The notes beneath the pieces were generated by a model, which saw nothing but the letters and a program-made list of their open reading frames with translations, searched no databases and was not told the origin of the DNA. Shown here in pieces: positions 53,236 to 62,099 of a stretch of 64,000 nt of DNA. Positions within the stretch are counted from its first letter, which is position 1. Each line of letters starts with the position of its first letter. Source of the DNA: Bin87 sp965203855 (GTDB taxonomy: Bacteria > Chloroflexota > Dehalococcoidia > Lucifugimonadales > UBA3495); assembly GCA_965203855.1 (NCBI GenBank), contig CBDBDN010000005.1, positions 1,178,001-1,242,000 on the forward strand. Reading direction: 5' to 3'. The position numbers were made by a program, and so were the translations under genes.

Positions 53236-53611
53236 GCCGGCGCTTCGGAGGACGCACGCCGTTATGCGGTATCGGCGTAACATCCCGGATACTGGTTACA
53301 TTCAGCCCGGCCGCCTGCAAGGCGCGGATGGCCGGCTCCCGCCCGGAGCCGGGGCCTTTGATGTACACATCAATGTTCCGCATCCCCATATCCACGCCGC
53401 GCCGCGCCGCCTGCTCGGCCGCCCGCTGCGCCGCAAAAGCCGTCCCCTTGCGCGAGCCGCGAAAGCCCGATGTGCCGGAACTCGTCGAGGCTACCACATT
53501 GCCGTCCGGATCCGTCAGGCTCACCAGCGTGTTGTTGAAAGTGGAGTAAATGTAAGCGCGGCCCTGCGGAATGGAACGGCGCTCGCGGCGTCGGGTGCGT
53601 GGTCGGGGCAT
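53228..53611 (-). CDS. rpsK: Ribosomal protein uS11
   Basis: The 127-residue protein has GRAYIYSTFNNTLVSLTDPD, SGTSGFRGSRKGTAFAAQRA and KGPGSGREPAIRALQAAGLN then VTSIRDVTPIPHNGVRPPKR, the diagnostic uS11 end. It forms the platform of the 30S subunit. Confidence 0.97.
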   Translation of the reverse strand: MPRPRTRRRERRSIPQGRAYIYSTFNNTLVSLTDPDGNVVASTSSGTSGFRGSRKGTAFAAQRAAEQAARRGVDMGMRNIDVYIKGPGSGREPAIRALQAAGLNVTSIRDVTPIPHNGVRPPKRRRV

Positions 53612-53616
53612 TGGCT

Positions 53617-53672
53617 GCTACCTCGCTGTCGGCAATGTCTGGGCTGTCGGCAATGTCTGGGGAGATGCGATG
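53617..53672 (+). repeat. Direct repeat between rpsM and rpsK
   Basis: GCTGTCGGCAATGTCTGG occurs twice in tandem (18-bp period) in the 137-nt intercistronic space. Confidence 0.75.
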
Positions 53673-53748
53673 CTGATGATACTGGCGGCCGGCTGCGCTG
53701 CGCCAAATTGAACCGCAGTCCGGTTCGTTTCGGCGCAGCGGTATCGGC

Positions 53749-54141
53749 CTACTTCTTGCCGCCGGTGCGCCGGCCCCGGCCGGCTACGGTGCGGCGCGCC
53801 CCCTTCCGGGAACGGGCGTTAGTCCGCGTGCGCTGCCCATGCACCGGCAAATTCCGGCGATGCCGCAGCCCCCGATAGCTGCCAATGTCAATCAGACGGC
53901 GAATGTTCTCGTTGCGTTCCCGCCGCAAGTCGCCCTCCGTCAAGTAATCCTGGTCAACAATAACCCGGATGCGGTCAACCTGATCATCGGAAAGCTCGTT
54001 CATACGCGGCGGCAGATCGGTGTCCAAAGCCGCCTTGCTGACGATTTCCAGGGCCTTAGCAGGGCCAATCCCGTAGATGCTGCGTAGCGCAACGTGCGCC
54101 CGCTTGCGGTCGGGAACATCAACTCCGGCGATGCGTACCAT
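53749..54141 (-). CDS. rpsM: Ribosomal protein uS13
   Basis: The 130-residue protein shows VRIAGVDVPDRKRAHVALRS, IYGIGPAKALEIVSKA and RGLRHRRNLPVHGQRTRTNA, then a basic tail. uS13 contacts the P-site tRNA and the large subunit. Confidence 0.97.
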   Translation of the reverse strand: MVRIAGVDVPDRKRAHVALRSIYGIGPAKALEIVSKAALDTDLPPRMNELSDDQVDRIRVIVDQDYLTEGDLRRERNENIRRLIDIGSYRGLRHRRNLPVHGQRTRTNARSRKGARRTVAGRGRRTGGKK

Positions 54142-54220
54142 TGGGAGCGCTCCTTGTGAATAGACGAAACGAATGGATGGGTTCAGCGTGAAATGATGCG
54201 TAAGCTGCCGCCGACCGGCA

Positions 54221-54334
54221 TCAGCCCTGCCGCTGGACGTGCTTGCTGTTGACGCAGATGATGCGTACCACGCCCTTGCGGCGGATGACCCGACAGCGGT
54301 CGCAGCGCGGTTTCACGGATGCGGATACTTTCAT
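54221..54334 (-). CDS. rpmJ: Ribosomal protein bL36
   Basis: A 37-residue frame from ATG 54334 reads MKVSASVKPRCDRCRVIRRK then GVVRIICVNSKHVQRQG, with the zinc set Cys-x2-Cys, Cys and His (C+ form). It lies between infA and rpsM, its classical place, and its length is exactly normal. Confidence 0.95.
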   Translation of the reverse strand: MKVSASVKPRCDRCRVIRRKGVVRIICVNSKHVQRQG

Positions 54335-54344
54335 AATGATTCAC

Positions 54345-54436
54345 CGAGAACTTGGACGGCTCCGGGTTGTCGGGGGCTCCGGGTTATCAGGAAACTCCGG
54401 GCTGCCGAAAATCCGGGCTATCAGAAAAACTCCGGC
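54345..54436 (+). repeat. Degenerate tandem repeats between infA and rpmJ
   Basis: Four or five units of about 17-18 bp resembling CTCCGGGTTATCAGGAAA fill the 102-nt space. Confidence 0.7.
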
Positions 54437-54655
54437 TTACTTGAAGCGGTATGTGATGCGCCCGCGTTTCAGGTCGTAAGGCGACAGCTCCACCAGCACC
54501 CGGTCGCCGGGCAGCACCCGGATGAAGTGCATCCGAATCTTGCCGGACACATGGGCCAGCACCTGGTGGTCGTTGGGCAGTTCCACGCGGAACATCCCGT
54601 TAGGCAGCGCCTCCGTAACCTGCGCTTCAACTTCAATCGCTTCTTTCTTTGCCAT
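54437..54655 (-). CDS. infA: Translation initiation factor IF-1
   Basis: The 72-residue OB-fold protein reads AKKEAIEVEAQVTEALPNGM, FRVELPNDHQVLAHVSGKIR and RVLPGDRVLVELSPYDLKRG ... RITYRFK. The length and sequence are typical. It lies downstream of map, as in many bacteria. Confidence 0.97.
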   Translation of the reverse strand: MAKKEAIEVEAQVTEALPNGMFRVELPNDHQVLAHVSGKIRMHFIRVLPGDRVLVELSPYDLKRGRITYRFK

Positions 54656-54786
54656 ATTCAGCCTGCCTTATCCGGGCGTCAGCGTTGGCTGCCAACGACC
54701 GGCAGTGCGGTTCAGTTCAGTTCCTGTAATTGCGGTGCGGTGCGGAATGAAATATCTCGATGAAATATCTCGCGGCGTCGGTCGGA

Positions 54787-55596
54787 TTACTCGTTCACGG
54801 ACAGGATTTGCGGCCCGTCCTCGGTTATCGCCAGCGTATGCTCAAAATGGGCGGATAAGGCGCCGTCCGCCGTTACCACCGTCCAGTCGTCGCTCAAAAC
54901 CTTGGTTTCCTCGCCGCCCAAATTCAGCATCGGCTCAATGCAGATGCACATACCCGGACGCAGCAGCACGCCCTTGCCCGCATCGCCGTAGTTGGGCACT
55001 TGCGGATCTTCATGCAGAAAGCGGCCAATGCCGTGTCCCACGAACTGCCGCACCACGCCATAGCCGCGCGCCAGGGCGTAACCCTCCACGGCGGCGCCGA
55101 TGTCGCCCACCCGGTTGCCCGGCTGCGCGGCGGCGATGCCGGCGTAAAGGCTCGCTTTCGTATCGTCCATCAGCCGCTGTGCCGCCGGGCTGACTTCCCC
55201 AACGGCCACCGAAATGGCGGCGTCGCCGATAAAGCCGTCTATTGTCGCGCCGACATCCATTTTGATGATGTCTCCCTCCTGGAGGACACGCTTGCCCGGT
55301 ATTCCATGCACGATTTCCTCGTTCACGGAAGCGCAGATGGTGGCCGGAAACCCCTGGTAGCCCAGAAACGCCGGCGTCGCCCCCTGGCTGCGAATATGCT
55401 TCTCCGCAATCCGGTTCAGCTCCCCGGTGGTAATCCCCGGCTCTACCGATTCCCGCAGCAGCGCCAGCGTAGAGCCGACGATGCCGGCGGCCCGTGCCAT
55501 CGCTTTCAGTTCCCGGCGCGACTTTATCGTAACTCCGCCGCTGTAATCCGACGGGGAGTTGGATGCCGTTTTGCGTTTGGGCGCATCTCTCACCAT
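54787..55596 (-). CDS. map: Methionine aminopeptidase, type I
   Basis: It removes initiator Met from new proteins. The 269 residues carry metal ligands in GDIIKMDVGATIDGFIGDAA (two Asp), GHGIGRFLHEDPQVPNYG (His), MCICIEPMLN (Glu) and the final FEHTLAITEDG (Glu). An about 25-residue leader of low similarity precedes the IKSRRELKAMARAAG start of the family. It begins 1 nt after the adk stop. Confidence 0.96.
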   Translation of the reverse strand: MVRDAPKRKTASNSPSDYSGGVTIKSRRELKAMARAAGIVGSTLALLRESVEPGITTGELNRIAEKHIRSQGATPAFLGYQGFPATICASVNEEIVHGIPGKRVLQEGDIIKMDVGATIDGFIGDAAISVAVGEVSPAAQRLMDDTKASLYAGIAAAQPGNRVGDIGAAVEGYALARGYGVVRQFVGHGIGRFLHEDPQVPNYGDAGKGVLLRPGMCICIEPMLNLGGEETKVLSDDWTVVTADGALSAHFEHTLAITEDGPQILSVNE

Positions 55597-55597
55597 T

Positions 55598-56347
55598 CTA
55601 ATTATACCTCAAAATCGCGCCGGGTAAAATACCCGCTGCGGACGATGTTGATAATTCCGGCGCCAACGCCGACCGCGCCGCGCCGTTGACCGTCTTTACC
55701 GAACCTTCGCCCGGTATCTCCGCCAGCAAGCCCCGCTGCCGGTAGTAATCCAGCGTCGGCGCCGTTTCCTGATGATACACCGCGATGCGGTTGCCAACCG
55801 CTTCCGCCGTGTCGTCATCCCGCTGGTAAATATCGCCGCCGTCCGCGCATTCGTCGCACTGCCGCGGGGCTGTTCCCGTATCGGCGTCCCGCGTGAACGG
55901 CTTCTGGCATTTGCGGCAAATGTAACGATTGCTCAGCCGCCGGATTAGTTCGGCGTCGTCCACTTTGATGTGCAGCACGCGGTCAATCCGCTGCCCGCCG
56001 CCGTCCAGGGCCGTATCCAACGCTTGCGCCTGGTTCACATTGCGCGGGAACCCGTCCAGCATAAAGCCGCCGTCCGCGTCCGGCTGCCCGATGCGTTCCA
56101 GCACCATCCCGATGGTTACATCGTCAGGCACCAGGGCGCCCCGGTTCATATATCCGCGCGCCAGTTCGCCCAGCGCAGTGCCTTGCGACAGATGATGCCG
56201 GAACAAGTCGCCGGAGCTGATATGCGCTACCTGCAACTGCTCTTTGAGCAGCAGCGCCTGCGTCCCTTTGCCGGCCCCCGGCGGCCCGAACAGTATGATT
56301 TTCAACCCGCGCCCGGTCATAGCCCCTGTCGCATCCGTCCCCGTCAT
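55598..56347 (-). CDS. adk: Adenylate kinase with zinc-type LID
   Basis: It interconverts ATP+AMP and 2 ADP. The P-loop GPPGAGKGTQA, SSGDLFRHHLSQGTALGELA, LDGFPRNVNQAQAL and the LID with CRKCQKPF ... CDECAD (four Cys, zinc form) are present. About 25 residues past the normal end are a low-complexity tail. It overlaps the secY stop by 4 nt. Confidence 0.96.
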   Translation of the reverse strand: MTGTDATGAMTGRGLKIILFGPPGAGKGTQALLLKEQLQVAHISSGDLFRHHLSQGTALGELARGYMNRGALVPDDVTIGMVLERIGQPDADGGFMLDGFPRNVNQAQALDTALDGGGQRIDRVLHIKVDDAELIRRLSNRYICRKCQKPFTRDADTGTAPRQCDECADGGDIYQRDDDTAEAVGNRIAVYHQETAPTLDYYRQRGLLAEIPGEGSVKTVNGAARSALAPELSTSSAAGILPGAILRYN

Positions 56348-57675
56348 CGCATGAACCCCTCGTAGTTCCGCATCATCAGCTGCGCCTCCAGCTGCCGCAG
56401 CGTATCCAGGCCCACGCCTACCATAATCAGCAGGCTGGTGCCGCTCAATGCAATGGCCTCCACATTGGTAACCAGCGACGCCAGGTAAGGCACCACGGCG
56501 ATAAAACCCAGGAATAATGCGCCGCCCATCGTCAGCCGGATGATGACCCGGTTGAGATAGTCCTGCGTCGGGCGGCCGGGCCGGATGCCCAGCACAAACC
56601 CCCCGTTGCGTTGCAGGTTTTCAGCGATGTTCTGCTGCTGGAACACCACCAGCGTATAGAAAAAGGTGAATGCCACTACCAGAAAGAACGCCAGCACATT
56701 GTAAATCGGCCCGGTAGGGCTGAGCGCTACCTGCAAATCCCCGGCCAAATCGCCAACGAACCCGCCCGCCGAACTCAAATACTGCGCGATCGTGCCGGGC
56801 AGGATCACAATGGAAAACGCGAATATCAGCGGTATCATCCCCGCCGAATTAATCCGCAGCGGTATGTATGACGAACCCGACTGCCGATACATCTGCCCGC
56901 CCCGAAATATGCTGCGCCCGTACTGCACCGGAATCCGCCGATGCGCTTCGTTGAATACCACAATCAGCGCAATGATGCCCAGCCCGATGATGGCGAAAAA
57001 GAACACCCCGATAATGTTGTCCCGATCCAGAAAGCCCTGCTGTAGCAGGTCGGGGAACCCCACCACGATGCCGGCAAAGATAATCAGCGATATGCCGTTG
57101 CCGATGCCCCGCTCGGAAATCAGTTCGCCCAGCCACACCAGGAACATCGTCCCGGCCGTCATTGAAAGTACCGCGGCCACAGTCGGCAGCAGCGCATCGC
57201 CCGTAAAGCCCACATTGGTCAGCACATTGGCCTGTTGCAGCAGCGCCAGCTGCGCGAAAGCCTGCGCTATCGCAATCGGCAGCGTCCCCCAATGCGTAAT
57301 CCGGTTCATCCTGATGCGCCCGGCTTCCCCCTCCCGCGACATTGCTTGCAGCTGCGGGATGACCGGCGTCAGCAGCTGCATAATGATGGACGCCGTGATG
57401 TAGGGAAACACCCCCAAGGCGACGATGCTCATTCGCCGCAGCGCGCCGCCGGAGAACAAATCCAGAAACCCCAGCAGCTGGTTGTTGCTGAACAAATCAT
57501 TCAGCGCGCCGGTGTCCAGGCCGGGGATGGGGATGTGCGCTACCAGCCGGTACAGCGCCAGCATCCCCAAGGTGAACAGGATTTTGCCGCGCAAATCCGG
57601 CAGGCTGAATGCGTCAATCGCCGCCTGAATTAGTCGCGGCCACCGACCGCCGCCCTGCACTTCCGACTGTATCAT
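56344..57675 (-). CDS. secY: Preprotein translocase subunit SecY
   Basis: The 443-residue protein with 10 membrane helices opens GKILFTLGMLALYRLVAHIP, has the plug region YITASIIMQLLTPVIPQLQA, GIGNGISLIIFAGIVVGFPD, and the cytoplasmic loop AHRRIPVQYGRSIFRGGQMY. It forms the protein-export channel with SecE and SecG, which are not in this window. Confidence 0.97.
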   Translation of the reverse strand: MIQSEVQGGGRWPRLIQAAIDAFSLPDLRGKILFTLGMLALYRLVAHIPIPGLDTGALNDLFSNNQLLGFLDLFSGGALRRMSIVALGVFPYITASIIMQLLTPVIPQLQAMSREGEAGRIRMNRITHWGTLPIAIAQAFAQLALLQQANVLTNVGFTGDALLPTVAAVLSMTAGTMFLVWLGELISERGIGNGISLIIFAGIVVGFPDLLQQGFLDRDNIIGVFFFAIIGLGIIALIVVFNEAHRRIPVQYGRSIFRGGQMYRQSGSSYIPLRINSAGMIPLIFAFSIVILPGTIAQYLSSAGGFVGDLAGDLQVALSPTGPIYNVLAFFLVVAFTFFYTLVVFQQQNIAENLQRNGGFVLGIRPGRPTQDYLNRVIIRLTMGGALFLGFIAVVPYLASLVTNVEAIALSGTSLLIMVGVGLDTLRQLEAQLMMRNYEGFMR

Positions 57676-57722
57676 CGCTGCTGTCCGCTATACTCATCCG
57701 CCGCCCGGCTCGGGATGACGGG

Positions 57723-58169
57723 TTAGAGTTCCTCCACCGCGCCGCCGGCAGCTTCAATCTTGGCGCGCGCGGACGCCGTGAACTTGTGCGCCGCCACCGT
57801 AATGGCCTGGTTCAGCTCCCCGTCGCCGACTACTTTCAACGGCAGCCGGGTGCGCCGGACGATGCCCAGCCGGTGCAGTGTCTCCGGCGTTATCCGCGCG
57901 CCGGCCTCAAACCGCTCTTGCAGCGTATCCAAATTCACCAGCGCATAATAAGTCTTGTAGCGGTTGTGAAATCCCCGCTTCATCGGCAAACCCTTGATCA
58001 GCGGCATCTGCCCCCCCTCAAATCCGGGACGCAGCCCCGGCCCGGAACGGGACTTCTGCCCTTTCATCCCCCGCCCGGCATAGCTGCCGCCGCCGGCCGA
58101 ATCGCCCCGGCCCACGCGCTTGCGGGAACGCCGCGCTCCCGGCGGCGGCGATACCTGATGCTCCATCAT
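57723..58169 (-). CDS. rplO: Ribosomal protein uL15
   Basis: The 148-residue protein has the Gly/Arg-rich start (RRSRKRVGRGDSAGGGSYAG, RGMKGQKSRSGPGLRPGFEG), LPMKRGFHNRYKTYYALVNL, and a C-terminal KFTASARAKIEAAGGAVEEL. It is the normal length and lies upstream of secY. Confidence 0.96.
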   Translation of the reverse strand: MMEHQVSPPPGARRSRKRVGRGDSAGGGSYAGRGMKGQKSRSGPGLRPGFEGGQMPLIKGLPMKRGFHNRYKTYYALVNLDTLQERFEAGARITPETLHRLGIVRRTRLPLKVVGDGELNQAITVAAHKFTASARAKIEAAGGAVEEL

Positions 58170-58285
58170 AATCTGAACCGCTCCATCAATCTCTGTCAGT
58201 CAGTCAATCAGGCAGCCAGCCAGTCAGCGAAAATGCCGGTACGCCGATTTACGGCATACGAACCGCCGCCGCCGGCCGCAATCGG

Positions 58286-58471
58286 TCAGCCCGACACCGT
58301 CTCCACGGCCACCAGATGCTGCACCTTGTTGACCATCCCCCGAATCGTCGGGCTGTCCTCATGCACCACCGAATGATGCAGCCGTTTCAAGCCCAACGAC
58401 CGGACAATGCGCCGCTGGTAGGATGGCCGCCCGATGCAGCTCTTTTTCCAGGTAATTTTGATTTGCGCCAT
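58286..58471 (-). CDS. rpmD: Ribosomal protein uL30
   Basis: The 61-residue protein reads MAQIKITWKKSCIGRPSYQR, RIVRSLGLKRLHHSVVHEDS and PTIRGMVNKVQHLVAVETVS. ATG 58471 is used because the upstream codons to 58510 do not align with the family. It follows rpsE with a 35-nt gap. Confidence 0.93.
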   Translation of the reverse strand: MAQIKITWKKSCIGRPSYQRRIVRSLGLKRLHHSVVHEDSPTIRGMVNKVQHLVAVETVSG

Positions 58472-58506
58472 AATGCAACTCGCGATAGGACGGCGCCGAA
58501 CCGGCG

Positions 58507-59448
58507 TCATTCTTGCGACGACGCTGCCGGTTCGGCTTCGCCAACGTCGTTGTCGGGTTCAGGTTCGGATTCAGCGGCGGCAGCGTCCGCAGGAACGCCC
58601 GCCGTTTCGGCAGCCGGTTCCGGCGCGGATTCCGCTTCCGCCGCCGCGACCACCGCCGGCTCCGGCTCTGCGGCTGGTACTTCCGTAGGGGCCGCCGGTT
58701 CCGCAGCCGTCGTCGTTTCCTCCGCAGCCGCCGTTGCGACCGGAGTTGCCGTCGGCGGAGCCTCCGGGGCCGCCGGCGCTGCGGTCGGGGTTGCCGGCGC
58801 CGGCGTGGCCGCAGCGGTAGCCGCCGCCGTAGCCCCGTTGGCCCCCGCTTCCGACGCAACCTGCCCCAGACGCGCCGCCCGTTCCGTTTCCGGATCCCGC
58901 AGCAGACTCAACGCTTCCATCGTCGCCTGCACGATATTGATGGGATTGCGCGAGCCCAGCGACTTGCCCACTACATCCCGCACCCCGCCCAGCTCCAGCA
59001 TCGCCCGCATTGCGCCGGCGGCGATTATCCCGGTGCCCAGCGGCGCCGGCTTGATAATGACGATAGACGCCCCCTTGCGGACGGATATTTCGTGCGGAAT
59101 CGTGCTGCCCTTGATGGGGATGGCAACCGTGCTGCGCCGCGCTACGGCAGTGCCTTTCCGCACCGCGTCCGGTATCGCCAGCGCCTTGCCCATGCCGGCG
59201 CCTACCCGCCCTTGTCCGTCGCCCACTACTACCAGGGCGTTGAACCGCAGCCGGCGCCCGCCTTTGACCACCTTGGCGATGCGGCGGGTATGCACCACCC
59301 GCTCGCTAAAGCCGCCGCTGTCGTCCTCGCGGGGCCGCTGTTCCCGGTCGCGGCCGCGGCCGCCCCGTCCGCCGCGCCGGTCGCGCTCGCCACCGCCGCC
59401 GCTGCTCCGTTCTCCTCGTCCGCCTCTGCGGGATGCGGCAGAAACCAT
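58507..59448 (-). CDS. rpsE: Ribosomal protein uS5 with long acidic C-terminal extension
   Basis: The uS5 domain spans residues about 48-205 (SERVVHTRRIAKVVKGGRRL, VGDGQGRVGAGMGKALAIPD, GTGIIAAGAMRAMLELGGVR). An Arg/Gly-rich leader precedes it (GERSSGGGGERDRRGGRGGR) and about 110 residues of Ala, Pro, Thr and Glu follow it. The total of 313 residues compares with about 170 usual. The acidic tail is unlike the basic leader and has no recognisable fold. Confidence 0.95.
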   Translation of the reverse strand: MVSAASRRGGRGERSSGGGGERDRRGGRGGRGRDREQRPREDDSGGFSERVVHTRRIAKVVKGGRRLRFNALVVVGDGQGRVGAGMGKALAIPDAVRKGTAVARRSTVAIPIKGSTIPHEISVRKGASIVIIKPAPLGTGIIAAGAMRAMLELGGVRDVVGKSLGSRNPINIVQATMEALSLLRDPETERAARLGQVASEAGANGATAAATAAATPAPATPTAAPAAPEAPPTATPVATAAAEETTTAAEPAAPTEVPAAEPEPAVVAAAEAESAPEPAAETAGVPADAAAAESEPEPDNDVGEAEPAASSQE

Positions 59449-59807
59449 CAGAATACAAGCCCTCCTTCGCGGGCGGCATCGGCCAGCGCCTTAACCCGTC
59501 CGTGGAATTGATAACCCCCCCGGTCAAACACTACGGCGGTAACCCCGGCGGCACGCGCCCTTTCGGCCACCATCTTGCCTACCGCCGACGCCGACGCCGT
59601 CTTGTTCCCGGCATCATCCCCGGCCAGCTCCTGGCTGGAGGCGTAGGCCAGAGTATGGCCCCGGTCGTCATCAATAACCTGGGCATAGATGGCCCGCAGG
59701 CTGCGAAATACGCACAGCCGCGGGCGCGCGCCCGTGCCGTTCACTTTGTTACGCACCCGGCGATGCCGGACGATGCGTAGTTTTCGGGAATCTTTGTCGC
59801 GTGGCAT
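59448..59807 (-). CDS. rplR: Ribosomal protein uL18
   Basis: The 119-residue protein has RHRRVRNKVNGTGARPRLCV, FRSLRAIYAQVIDDDRGHTL, and the C-terminal FDRGGYQFHGRVKALADAAR EGGL. It binds 5S rRNA. Its stop overlaps the rpsE start by 1 nt (TGATG). Confidence 0.97.
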   Translation of the reverse strand: MPRDKDSRKLRIVRHRRVRNKVNGTGARPRLCVFRSLRAIYAQVIDDDRGHTLAYASSQELAGDDAGNKTASASAVGKMVAERARAAGVTAVVFDRGGYQFHGRVKALADAAREGGLVF

Positions 59808-59911
59808 TTCCTGTTTCGCTCACAGACGGATTTGTTTGCTTTCCTGATACCGATTGCGCGGATATTTCGGGGATACGACAATAACGGAGCGGGCTATTCT
59901 GCCGCACCGGG

Positions 59912-60526
59912 CTAGACCGCGCGCCGCGCCGCCGCCTTGCCGGGCTTGAGACGCAAAACTTCGCCCTGATACCGAATGCCCTTTTCCTTGTAGCGGTTGG
60001 GCGGACGCACCCGGCGCACTTTCGCCGCCAGCTGCCCCACCTTCTGCTTGTCAATCCCGCTGATATGCACCCGGTTGTTCCCTTCCACCTGCATCGTCAG
60101 CCCTTCCTCCGGGAAAACATCCACCGTATGGCTGTACCCCACGCTCAGCGTAATCCCCTCGCCGTTCTGCTGCACGCGGTAGCCCACGCCCATCAGTTCC
60201 AGCGTCCGGCTGTACCCGTCGGTTACTCCGATGACGGCGTTGGTAATCAGCGAGCGCGTCAGGCCGTGCAGCGAATGATGAAACTTGCGCTCCGAGCGGC
60301 GTTCTACCAGCACCTGCCCGTCCGCAACTTTCACATCAACTTCCGGATGGTATTTCTGCGTAACCGCGCCGCGCGGCCCGGTTACCACCACGCCGCCGTA
60401 AATCACTTCTACGCTGACGCCGTCCGGGATGGGAATGGGCTGGCGTCCCACGCGGGAAAGCGGACGTTCCTCCGGCGCAACCCGCTGCGCGACGCCGGCG
60501 CTAACCATGCTTGCGTTACCAGACAT
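59912..60526 (-). CDS. rplF: Ribosomal protein uL6
   Basis: The core shows SRVGRQPIPIPDGVSVEVIY, LITNAVIGVTDGYSRTLELM and the late PPNRYKEKGIRYQGEVLRLK PGK. I choose ATG 60526 because GGGGAGG lies upstream; it overlaps the rpsH end by about 11 nt. About 20 extra N-terminal residues precede the family start. Confidence 0.95.
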   Translation of the reverse strand: MSGNASMVSAGVAQRVAPEERPLSRVGRQPIPIPDGVSVEVIYGGVVVTGPRGAVTQKYHPEVDVKVADGQVLVERRSERKFHHSLHGLTRSLITNAVIGVTDGYSRTLELMGVGYRVQQNGEGITLSVGYSHTVDVFPEEGLTMQVEGNNRVHISGIDKQKVGQLAAKVRRVRPPNRYKEKGIRYQGEVLRLKPGKAAARRAV

Positions 60527-60914
60527 AGCAGACAACCTCCCCGCCGATGCCTTTGCGCCACGCCTGGTGGCCGGTCATCATCCCTTGCGAAGTGGATACG
60601 ATGGCGATGCCCAGCCCGCCGTACACCCGCGGTATCTCGTTCCGCCCGGCGTGCACCCGCAGCCCCGGCTTGCTGACCCGCTTCAGCCCGCGTATCGCAT
60701 TCTGCTCCCCCGCCTTGTACGCAAGCTGAATCCGCATCGTCGGAAATTTCTGATTCCGCGCCGGCTCCCAACCCCGAATGTAGCCCTGAGCTTTCAGGAT
60801 GTCGGCGATGGCAACTTTCATTTTGGATTGCGGCACTAGCGCCGTTTGATGCCGCGCCTGAATCGCATTGCGAATCCGGGTCAGCATATCGGCTACCGGG
60901 TCGTTAGTGGGCAT
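60516..60914 (-). CDS. rpsH: Ribosomal protein uS8
   Basis: The 132-residue protein has DPVADMLTRIRNAIQARHQT, VPQSKMKVAIADILKAQGYI and the C-terminal GIAIVSTSQGMMTGHQAWRK, which is the uS8 signature. uS8 binds helix 21 of 16S rRNA and in many bacteria represses the spc operon. Confidence 0.97.
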   Translation of the reverse strand: MPTNDPVADMLTRIRNAIQARHQTALVPQSKMKVAIADILKAQGYIRGWEPARNQKFPTMRIQLAYKAGEQNAIRGLKRVSKPGLRVHAGRNEIPRVYGGLGIAIVSTSQGMMTGHQAWRKGIGGEVVCYVW

Positions 60915-60973
60915 TGCGCTGTCGCTCCTTTCAACTTCAATCGGCCAAAGGCGCCGGCGTCCGGCATTCTTGC

Positions 60974-61279
60974 TTACAGGCTCGCCTTGCGGACGCCGGG
61001 CAGCAGCCCTTCCAATGCCATCTGCCGGAACGAAATCCGCGACAGCCCGAAGTGCCGGATATATCCCCGCGGCCGCCCGGTGGCGCCGTCCCGGTTGCGA
61101 ATGCGGTTCGGGTTGGCGTCCACCGGCAGCAATGCCAGCTTCTGCCGCGCCTCAAACCGCTGCCGCCCGGTCAGCGACAAATCCCGCGCCTCCGCCAGCA
61201 GCTCCGCCCGCCGTTGGGCGTATTTGGCAACGGTGCGCCGCCGCCTCTCGTTCTTTGCGATGGCAGATTTCTTGGCCAA
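60974..61279 (-). CDS. rpsN: Ribosomal protein uS14, zinc-free form
   Basis: The 101-residue protein AKKSAIAKNERRRRTVAKYA ... NRIRNRDGATGRPRGYIRHF GLSRISFRQMALEGLLPGVR lacks the CxxC pairs of the short zinc form, so it is the long C- type. Confidence 0.96.
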   Translation of the reverse strand: MAKKSAIAKNERRRRTVAKYAQRRAELLAEARDLSLTGRQRFEARQKLALLPVDANPNRIRNRDGATGRPRGYIRHFGLSRISFRQMALEGLLPGVRKASL

Positions 61280-61403
61280 AACGATACTCTCCTAATTCCG
61301 CTGCCAGTCTCTCTTTTCGGGCCGCATTGCCTTATCGGATTGCCCCGTCGGGTCGCCTCGGCGGGTCGCCTCGTCGGATTGCCCCATCGGGTCGACGGGC
61401 CGC

Positions 61404-62099
61404 CTACTGCCGGATGAACGGCATACCGAAATGTTCCAGCAGCCGCGTCGCCGCCGCATCATCCCCCGCGTTGGTCGTGATAGTTACCTGCAACCCCCGC
61501 AGCCGGTCAATGCTGTTGTAGTCAATCTCCGGGAACACGATCTGCTCCCGCAGCCCCAGAGAAAAATTCCCCCGCCCGTCGAACCCCCGCCGCGCAATGC
61601 CCCGAAAGTCCCGGATGCGCGGCAGCGCCGTGATTATCAGCCGTTCCAGGAAATAATACATCCGGTCGCCGCGCAGCGTTACCGCCGTGCCGATGGGATT
61701 CCCCTGCCGCACCTTGAACCCGGCAATGGAACGCCGCGCGCGCGTAATCACCGGCTTCTGCCCGGATATGGCCGTCAGATCCCGCACCGCGCTTTCCATC
61801 GCCCGGCCATTCGTCAACGCCTCGCCCAACCCGATGTTCAGGTTGATTTTAGTCAAGCGCGGCACCTGCATCGGGCTGCTGTATCCGAACTCCCGCATCA
61901 TCTCCGGGATAATCTGTTCCCGGTATCGGGTTTTCATGCTCGGCGGCGGCAGTTCGGCCGCCCCTGACCCGTTGGCGGCGGCATCCTCGTTCTGACGCCT
62001 CCGCTGCCGGCCGGAGCGGGGGGCCTCGTTATTTGCGCCGGTTTCCCGGATGTTAGCGCCGGTTTCCCGGTCGTTAGCAGATGTAGTAGTCATCGTCAT
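61404..62099 (-). CDS. rplE: Ribosomal protein uL5 with low-complexity N-terminal extension
   Basis: The uL5 domain starts near residue 52 (MKTRYREQIIPEMMREFGYS) and continues with VPRLTKINLNIGLGEALTNG, ITRARRSIAGFKVRQGNPIG and FSLGLREQIVFPEIDYNSID. The first about 50 residues include two copies of RETGAN encoded by a tandem DNA repeat (62028-62085). An internal ATG at the domain start could give a normal-length product, so the true start is open. Confidence 0.94.
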   Translation of the reverse strand: MTMTTTSANDRETGANIRETGANNEAPRSGRQRRRQNEDAAANGSGAAELPPPSMKTRYREQIIPEMMREFGYSSPMQVPRLTKINLNIGLGEALTNGRAMESAVRDLTAISGQKPVITRARRSIAGFKVRQGNPIGTAVTLRGDRMYYFLERLIITALPRIRDFRGIARRGFDGRGNFSLGLREQIVFPEIDYNSIDRLRGLQVTITTNAGDDAAATRLLEHFGMPFIRQ

